Shown here: positions 58,536 to 64,000 of the stretch, piece by piece | Layout of the letters: each line of letters starts with the position of its first letter | Position numbering within the stretch: position 1 is the first letter of the stretch | Position numbers and translations under genes: made by a program | Notes under the pieces: model-generated | What the model was told of the DNA's origin: nothing | Seen by the model: the letters and a program-made list of their open reading frames with translations, nothing else | Databases searched by the model: none | DNA from: Bradyrhizobium sp. 190 | GTDB lineage: Bacteria > Pseudomonadota > Alphaproteobacteria > Rhizobiales > Xanthobacteraceae | Direction of reading: 5' to 3' | NCBI RefSeq assembly: GCF_023073415.1 | Contig: NZ_JADPJL010000008.1 | Span: 868,001-932,000, forward strand | DNA length: 64,000 nucleotides

Positions 58536-60563
58536 TTAGGTCAAGGCATAGACCTTGGCCTCCCACGGAAAGATCGGCTCCCGGCCGGCCCATTCGAGCG
58601 GCACGTTGCGATCCTGCGTGACCTCGCGCCAGTGCATGCCCGTTGGGGTCGTCGGCCAGTTCGGCACGCGGTATTCAGAAGCGGGCGCGAACGGCAGCGC
58701 CGTTTCAAAATCCGAAAAATTGGCGACGACGACCACGGGGTGGTCGATTCCCGGCCGGCCCCGCCGCCAGACAAGCACGCGTTTACCCTGCTCGAAATCG
58801 ACGTGGATGAACTGCGTGTCGTTGACAGCAAGCGCATCAGACCTCGTGCGAAAACGGACGAGGCGGGCGCAATAGTCGAATACGCGCCGGCGCCAAGTGT
58901 CTTGCAGGCGATCGAAGTTCACTGGATCGACCTGCTTTTGCGGATGGACGACCGCGAGGTCATGCTGGTCAGCGAACTCTTCGCCCGCGAAAATCATGGG
59001 GATGCCGACGGCAGTCATCAGGCAGACGAAGGCGAGCTTGATCCGCCGCTCCGTGTTCCAAACGCCATTGTTGTTGAGAAGATTGTACAGCCGCTCGTTC
59101 CTGACGCCCTCAACATCGTGCGAGGTCACGTAGTTGATCGCTTGAGAGCCATCGGCGAAGCCAAGCAGACGGCAGTCGATCAGTTTGCGCACCGTCCACT
59201 CGAAACTCGGCTCCTTTTCGTCATTTCGTCCCATGATGGCGTAGCGAACCATCCGCTTGAACTCTTCGTTCCACAGGCCGTCGAGGCGGTTCTGGCGCAC
59301 AAGATCAATCGGTACCGCCAGATCCTCGCCGACGACGAGGAAGCGTTCGTCGGCAACCTGTTCCAGCAAGCCCTGCGCCAGCCACCGCGAGCGCCATATG
59401 GCACGGGCAAGATCCTTGTACTCTTGTACGAAGTCCCAGTTCATGATGTTGGGCACGCTGTCTATCCGGATGCCATCGATCCGAAAGTCGAGCATCCAGT
59501 GCGCAAGGCAGGTCAGCATGAGGCGACGCGCCGGCACGAGGCGGGCGGTTCCGCCGGCGATCGGATCGTAAGCGTCGGTCAAGAAGTTGTACTTGAAGAG
59601 GTCACCGCCAAAGTCGTCCCGGGCGTCTTCCTCGGGGTCGCCCGTCCCGCGGTGGATGTGGAAGTCGAGAAAATTGATGTACCGATACGCATACCGTGTT
59701 GCGAAGGCCATCACGACATCAGCGAAGAACCGAAGGCGATGCCGATGGCACGCGGTCACAAGCGCTGCAAGATCGGCGGATGCCGTCGGCGAGGCATGGA
59801 CCCTCGGAAATCCCAAATCAAAATCGGCGGCGAAATAGTTGCTTGTCGCGTAGCCCCACTCGCGGTTGACGAAGCTGTCAGCCGGCGGCAAGAGTTCGAG
59901 AGCATTGACGCCGAGGTCTTCGAGATGTGCCTCGCCGGGCGCGAGCGCGGCTACGCCCGCGAAATTGGTCGCTGCCGCGGTCCGCTCGATGAGCGCAAGG
60001 ATATCACGGAAAGTCCCACTGGCGACGCTGACGGTGCCCTCTGTTTCAATCCGGCTCCACCGCGTCGGCAGCTCGTAGATGACGAGATGGTTGTTGCCGG
60101 GAAGTCCTTCGAGCCGTGGGTCGTTCTGCCAGTCCGGTTCGTCGCCGGCGGGATCGCAGGGCACCAGCTCATTTTCCCGCCACTTCACTACGGCCGCCGG
60201 CCCGCGGTCGTCGTCGGTGAACGGGAGCGGCAGCGCCGGTGCGCGCAGCCGCCAATCCACCGTCCAGGCGGTCGGGTCCGTGCACAGGATGCGCGTCGAC
60301 ACCGGCGTCTTCGGGTTCGCGTTGGTGACTTCGAACCAATAGTGATAGACGCGGTTGTTCGCCAGCCCACAGGCTGCGGCCGCTACTTCCCATAGATCGG
60401 CCGAGACCGGTGAAGCAGCCAGATCGAACCTGTTCAGCTGCTGAAAGCTCGGTGGGTTTCCCTCGAGGAACGTGCCGATGACAAGGGCGGGTGGCGGGTT
60501 CACACGTCCCGGGCGCCAGAGCACGAAATGGGTTCGCTTTCTCTGGAGAAGATCAAAGGGCAT
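58536..60563 (-). CDS. Glycoside hydrolase family 13 (alpha-amylase superfamily) protein
   Basis: A 675-residue protein. Residues about 1-150 are a beta-rich N-terminal domain like the CBM48 region of branching and debranching enzymes. The (beta/alpha)8 domain holds the nucleophile Asp368 in RIDGIRIDSV, the acid/base Glu413 in VVGEDLAVP and the third acidic residue Asp483 in VTSHDVEG. A C-terminal beta domain ends the chain. No signal peptide is seen, so it is cytoplasmic. The ATG at 60563 follows GAGGAAGAGG. Branching or alpha-glucan hydrolysis is likely. Confidence 0.88.
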   Translation of the reverse strand: MPFDLLQRKRTHFVLWRPGRVNPPPALVIGTFLEGNPPSFQQLNRFDLAASPVSADLWEVAAAACGLANNRVYHYWFEVTNANPKTPVSTRILCTDPTAWTVDWRLRAPALPLPFTDDDRGPAAVVKWRENELVPCDPAGDEPDWQNDPRLEGLPGNNHLVIYELPTRWSRIETEGTVSVASGTFRDILALIERTAAATNFAGVAALAPGEAHLEDLGVNALELLPPADSFVNREWGYATSNYFAADFDLGFPRVHASPTASADLAALVTACHRHRLRFFADVVMAFATRYAYRYINFLDFHIHRGTGDPEEDARDDFGGDLFKYNFLTDAYDPIAGGTARLVPARRLMLTCLAHWMLDFRIDGIRIDSVPNIMNWDFVQEYKDLARAIWRSRWLAQGLLEQVADERFLVVGEDLAVPIDLVRQNRLDGLWNEEFKRMVRYAIMGRNDEKEPSFEWTVRKLIDCRLLGFADGSQAINYVTSHDVEGVRNERLYNLLNNNGVWNTERRIKLAFVCLMTAVGIPMIFAGEEFADQHDLAVVHPQKQVDPVNFDRLQDTWRRRVFDYCARLVRFRTRSDALAVNDTQFIHVDFEQGKRVLVWRRGRPGIDHPVVVVANFSDFETALPFAPASEYRVPNWPTTPTGMHWREVTQDRNVPLEWAGREPIFPWEAKVYALT

Positions 60564-60703
60564 CGGCCTCTTCCTCGGATGTCTGCGGCACCGCACCACC
60601 CACGTTACGCGCGTGCCAATAATCCGCGATCGGGATACTGGCTGCCGCAATCATCTCGCGCGCAGGTACGTTGCCCTGATGAATATAGCGCGATACCGCA
60701 GCC

Positions 60704-61510
60704 TCACTGCGGAGGTCGCAGTTCGATGCCGTAGCGAGCATAGATCCGCGCGATGGTGCCATCGGCCAGCATGGCCTCGATCGCCGCATCGACACCCTGT
60801 TGCAGCTTGTCGTCGGGGCGGATCAGCCCCGCCGCAATATTCCAGTTCAAATCCTGGTCGCTCTCGAAGGCCGGAATCAGGCGTAACGGCTTGTCGGCAT
60901 GCTGCAGGTTGAACCAGCCGACCGTCATCGGTGTGACGGCGGCCGCTTCGATCTCGCGATTGGCTAGCGCTGCAACAATGTCATCCTCGTATACGAACGG
61001 GGAGGTGACGGCGCCGCCCTTGCCGAGCGTCATGGAGACCAGCGAGCCGACCTGTACCCCGACCCGCTGATAGGAATCGAGGCTTGCCAGCGACGACGCC
61101 TTCGAATCGCTGCGCACCGCGAGCACGACGCCGCTGCGATGATAAGGGCGCGTAACCCGTACACCGCCCGCAGGCGGCGCATCCTTGCGGGCGATGACGT
61201 CGAGCACGAGGTCGCAATCGGCGCGGCGATACTGGATCGCACTGACCACCCATTCCCGCGTCAGCTTGACACCGAGTTGCTCGGCAATCTTCTCGCCGAG
61301 TTCGATCTGAAATCCCGGGACCGGTCCGGACTTGCTGGCAAACGGCAGCGCGTTGGGGCTGGCGCAGAGCGTCAGCGCGCCGCGTTCGATGACGGCTTCC
61401 AGCGAGCGGGCATCCGCCGACGCGTTCCACAGCATTACCAGCGACAGGCTTGCCGCGTATCTGATGAGGCGATATCGCGGTCTCCACGCCGCAGAAGACG
61501 CCTTAGTCAT
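60704..61510 (-). CDS. Quinoprotein dehydrogenase-associated substrate-binding protein (MxaJ/XoxJ-like)
   Basis: A 268-residue periplasmic protein of the SBP_bac_3 fold with a signal peptide (cleavage near ADA, residue 36). LTLCASPNALPFASKSGPVP is the typical start of the MxaJ/XoxJ group, in which the Cys and PF pair replace the amino-acid-receptor sequence. GFQIELGEKIAEQLG and CDLVLDVIA follow. Its ATG overlaps the stop of the cytochrome gene by 8 bases. Such proteins help the PQQ dehydrogenase mature or interact with its cytochrome rather than transport. Confidence 0.85.
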   Translation of the reverse strand: MTKASSAAWRPRYRLIRYAASLSLVMLWNASADARSLEAVIERGALTLCASPNALPFASKSGPVPGFQIELGEKIAEQLGVKLTREWVVSAIQYRRADCDLVLDVIARKDAPPAGGVRVTRPYHRSGVVLAVRSDSKASSLASLDSYQRVGVQVGSLVSMTLGKGGAVTSPFVYEDDIVAALANREIEAAAVTPMTVGWFNLQHADKPLRLIPAFESDQDLNWNIAAGLIRPDDKLQQGVDAAIEAMLADGTIARIYARYGIELRPPQ

Positions 61511-61862
61511 CGAGCCCTCGAATGTACGCCATGAGCGCGGTGATCTGGGCGTCATTGAACACCGCCCCATACGCGGGCATGGAGCCCGTCTTGCCCTTCT
61601 TGATACGCTCGATCATGAATTCGTCGCTGCGCTCGGACTTCGACAGCTTCGGACCCCGGCCGGCATGGCGGCCGCCATCCTGGTGACAAAAGCCGCAATT
61701 GCTAGAGAACATTTTCCGGCCCTCGAGGTCGTTCGGCGAGGCTTCGGTTTTCGCCTGCGAACTCGTAGAGTCTGCTGAGTTGGGCTGTTGGGCAAACGCG
61801 ACGGTCGACAGCCATGGCCAGATGATGGCCAGGGAGGCCGCAGTTACAAACGGTATTCGCAT
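61503..61862 (-). CDS. Class I cytochrome c (XoxG/cL-like electron acceptor)
   Basis: A 119-residue exported monoheme cytochrome. The signal peptide runs to about FAQQ (residue 25). The heme site is NCGFCHQDGG and the axial Met is in TGSMPAYGAVF, followed by the helix ITALMAYIRGLDD. ATG at 61862 gives a normal leader; one 11 codons upstream is possible. Position between a PQQ dehydrogenase and a XoxJ-like gene suggests it takes electrons from the dehydrogenase. Confidence 0.9.
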   Translation of the reverse strand: MRIPFVTAASLAIIWPWLSTVAFAQQPNSADSTSSQAKTEASPNDLEGRKMFSSNCGFCHQDGGRHAGRGPKLSKSERSDEFMIERIKKGKTGSMPAYGAVFNDAQITALMAYIRGLDD

Positions 61863-61949
61863 TCCGGCATCCGTATTTGCCGCAAGCGCGGCCATGTATT
61901 GGCAGGCAAAGGCGGCAGGGGCGATCGATCCCTGCCGCCCACGCCAACG

Positions 61950-63689
61950 TCATTGTCTGAGCGCGAAGACCACCAGGGCTCCGGTATTCTTCGACATGCT
62001 CTTGAAGGGCTCGCCATAGAGCGCGACGAACTCGTCGGCCACCAGGCTGCCCCAGCCTGCCGGTACGGCGATGTACTGCTTGCCACCGGCCATGTAGCTG
62101 ATGATGCCGGCGTTATGTCCCATGCCGTTGTTGCGCGACCAGAGCTCTTCGCCGGTTTCCGCATTGTAGGCGTGCACGATGCCTTCGGAGTCCGGCACGA
62201 ATACCAGATTGCCCGCGGTGGCGAGAACGCTGGCGAGCGGCGGGTACTTGTATTGCACCTCCCATTTCTTGGCACCGGTGACCGGATCGCGGCCGCTGAG
62301 ATGACCACGGGCCGGTCCGTCCGGCGGCGGGATAAACTTGAACGTGGCGCCGATGTTGAGCTGGGCCATCGGCTCCAGGACCGGCGTGCTCTTCTCGACG
62401 GTCAGCTCCATGCACCACTCCTGCCCGATCCGGTAGAAGAGGCCGGTCTTGGGGCTGTAGGCGCCGGAGTTCCAACTGATGCCGCCGGCGATGGCCGGGC
62501 ACAATGGCGGGTCCACCTTGCCTTCCGAGAGATCGCGGCGACCGATCAGTTCGCCGGTCTTCGGATCGATGCTCTTGACGAAGTTGATGTTCTTTACCAG
62601 CTGCCAGACGTTCTCGATCTTGGCGTTGGACCGATCGTAGACGAAGATGTGTCCGCCCTTGTTGGCGTGCACGACGAGCTTCTTGCCGCCACGGTCGATC
62701 ATGACGAACTCTCCCACGGAAGAGTCGAAGTCCCAGGCGTCGTGCGGTAGCTCCTGATGGTAGAATTTGAGCTTGCCGGTATCGGGATCGAGCGCGATGA
62801 CCGAAGTCGTGTAGAGATTTTCGCCCGGCCGCGGTCCGCTCTTCTTCCAGTCCGCGCCAGCCCAGTCGTAGAGCGGGGCCGGGTTGGCGGTGCCCCACCA
62901 CACCGCATTGTTTTCCGGGTCATAGGTGCCGGGCATCCAGCCGCCGCCGCCGCCGGTACGCCAGGAGTCACCACCCCAGGTCTTCATGGCCTCTTCGGTA
63001 CCGGCGACCGTGAAGAATTCCCATTTCTTCTGTCCGGTCTTGCCGTCGACGCCGAAGATCGGTCCGCGATGCGGCCATTCACCGCCCTGAGCGCCAATGA
63101 TCACCTTGTCCTTGACCACTAGCGGCGCGCCGGTGAAGCCGACCGTCATCTTCTTGGAATCCAGCAGCTTGGTGTCCCACGCCGGCTTGCCGTCCTTCAG
63201 ATTGAGCGCGATCAGGCGCCCATCGACCGTGCCGACGTAGAGATTGCCGTGTCCGATGGCGATCCCGCGGTTGTAGGGCGAATGCGTCTGCTTGGCGACC
63301 AGCTCTTCGTCGAGCTCCGGCGCGTAGGACCAGATTGTCCTGCCGGTCGCGCCGTCCAGCGCCCAGATACGGCTGTAGGAGCCCGAATAGTACAGCACGC
63401 CGTCAAGGGCCAGCGGCGTTGACTGCAGACCGCGGGTGGCGCGCTCCGGAAAATGCATCCAGGCAACTTCGAGATTCTTGACGTTGCCGGTATTGATCTG
63501 GTCGAGGCCGCTGTAATGGTAGGACTTGTAGGTGCCGTGATAGGTCGGCCAGTCGTTCTGGGCCGCCTCGGCATTGAGGGCCGCGTCTTGAGGCTGCGTC
63601 GGCGCTTGAGCGCGCGTCGGCGAGACAGTGACCAGGGCAGCCACCGCCAGCGCGGCGCAGCCGACGAGATATCTTTCATGGAAAGTCAT
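61950..63689 (-). CDS. PQQ-dependent alcohol dehydrogenase-like quinoprotein, divergent active site
   Basis: A 579-residue periplasmic eight-bladed propeller enzyme with a signal peptide (cleavage near TRAQ, residue 28) and no fused heme domain. Strong GGGGAGGAT precedes the ATG at 63689. Conserved family points include GGEWPHRGP (Glu204, metal ligand), GTANPAP (Asn269) and the C-terminal AVPAGWGS. Two departures are visible: KQTHSPYNRG (about 133-142) stands where the vicinal Cys-Cys is normally found, and RPGENLYTTS has Glu290 at the catalytic Asp position. No second Asp typical of lanthanide enzymes is evident. The substrate is unknown. Confidence 0.88.
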   Translation of the reverse strand: MTFHERYLVGCAALAVAALVTVSPTRAQAPTQPQDAALNAEAAQNDWPTYHGTYKSYHYSGLDQINTGNVKNLEVAWMHFPERATRGLQSTPLALDGVLYYSGSYSRIWALDGATGRTIWSYAPELDEELVAKQTHSPYNRGIAIGHGNLYVGTVDGRLIALNLKDGKPAWDTKLLDSKKMTVGFTGAPLVVKDKVIIGAQGGEWPHRGPIFGVDGKTGQKKWEFFTVAGTEEAMKTWGGDSWRTGGGGGWMPGTYDPENNAVWWGTANPAPLYDWAGADWKKSGPRPGENLYTTSVIALDPDTGKLKFYHQELPHDAWDFDSSVGEFVMIDRGGKKLVVHANKGGHIFVYDRSNAKIENVWQLVKNINFVKSIDPKTGELIGRRDLSEGKVDPPLCPAIAGGISWNSGAYSPKTGLFYRIGQEWCMELTVEKSTPVLEPMAQLNIGATFKFIPPPDGPARGHLSGRDPVTGAKKWEVQYKYPPLASVLATAGNLVFVPDSEGIVHAYNAETGEELWSRNNGMGHNAGIISYMAGGKQYIAVPAGWGSLVADEFVALYGEPFKSMSKNTGALVVFALRQ

Positions 63690-64000
63690 CTGTATCCTCC
63701 CCTTGGTTTGTTGGTTGGGCCGAATTTTCGTCGCGACCCTTGCAGAATGCTCTGGTGTCAAAGCCTCATAGGGTCGGTGGTTCGAGATGGATGGCACGTA
63801 CCGGCGGGACTACCATCGCGAGGAGACGGCAGCACTTCTTGTCGCCTGAGTGAGAAGCGGACAGAGGTTCGGGCGAAGGATTGTTTTCGAGGAGGGCGCC
63901 ATCCAGGGCAGGGCGGCAGATGCCGCCATGGCCAGAACTTGCCTGCCCCGTGCTGCTCCCGGCGATGTCGGTGCGGTGCACCATGACACGTCCCTCGATG
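63690..64000. other. Upstream region of the PQQ dehydrogenase gene
   Basis: About 311 bases reaching the window edge. It must contain the promoter of the dehydrogenase cluster. A 72-codon frame at 63766-63984 on - has no ribosome binding site or recognisable features, so no gene is called; the end of a gene beyond the window cannot be excluded. Confidence 0.4.

Noticed and set aside
58290..60395. Antisense frame of 701 codons opposite the GH13 gene.
   Set aside because: No recognisable domain; the GH13 frame has all three catalytic residues.
60553..60795. Small frame bridging the XoxJ-like and GH13 genes, ending EEEADAL.
   Set aside because: Most of it overlaps the XoxJ-like gene out of frame. 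The only internal ATG gives 33 residues without a clear ribosome binding site.
63766..63984. 72-codon - strand frame upstream of the PQQ dehydrogenase; considered as pqqA or a small regulator.
   Set aside because: No Glu-Tyr pair as in PqqA, no ribosome binding site and no recognisable feature.

Overview
This is a GC-rich alphaproteobacterial chromosome segment, most likely from Bradyrhizobium or a close relative in Nitrobacteraceae. The evidence is a coxMNOP-type alternative oxidase cluster, tandem kup genes, DUF2865 and DUF2059 proteins, TRAP genes with extended large permeases, strong Shine-Dalgarno sites with many GTG/TTG starts, and dispersed palindromic elements typical of this group's intergenic DNA. 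About 65 genes are called. No rRNA, tRNA, CRISPR array, transposase or integrase was seen.

Layout. 1-2160: the 5' end of a 3-hydroxyisobutyrate dehydrogenase-like gene, a VOC protein and the Mrp/ApbC Fe-S carrier. 2339-9363: a doubled TRAP transporter, with two dctP genes on + facing two dctQM pairs on -. 9723-16932: metabolic genes (moaA, lipoprotein, gph, SDR, rpiA, DUF2059, gor, 3-hydroxybutyryl-CoA dehydrogenase). 17039-24396: flavodoxin-fold protein, isochorismatase-fold hydrolase, small secreted protein, alpha/beta hydrolase, class II DAHP synthase, dgkA and nadE. 24453-28989: a cytochrome oxidase operon (subunit II, I, two different subunits III, subunit IV). 29539-32157: DUF2189 membrane protein, DUF2865 protein and a Cys-rich secreted protein. 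32464-36104: cysS, a 37-residue membrane peptide, a GNAT enzyme and cimA, translationally coupled. 36233-43010: VOC, LOG-family protein, ATM1-like ABC exporter, psd-pssA, an RraA-like protein and a Bug binding protein. 43203-44836: motAB-like stator genes.

44995-51459 is an ion-transport block: two tandem kup genes, a 51-residue membrane peptide, a KdpD-like DUF4118 protein without a kinase domain, and corA. It ends in a decayed second copy of the kup 3' end, so the peptide, DUF4118 and corA genes sit between direct repeats and look inserted. 51711-55653 holds a membrane protein and a large zinc ribbon/class III cyclase/AAA/TPR protein.

55905-63689 (all -) is a periplasmic oxidation region. 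A PQQ dehydrogenase, a c-type cytochrome and an MxaJ/XoxJ-like binding protein form a xoxFGJ-like cluster, followed by a GH13 enzyme, a small exported protein, a vanadium haloperoxidase/PAP2-fold protein and a frameshifted cytochrome pseudogene. The PQQ enzyme lacks the usual vicinal cysteines and has Glu where the catalytic Asp is expected; the haloperoxidase lacks the usual active-site His. These two departures and the kup-flanked block are the most unusual points.

Two families of palindromic repeats (four copies of one, three of the other) lie just downstream of stop codons and probably act as 3'-end hairpins.
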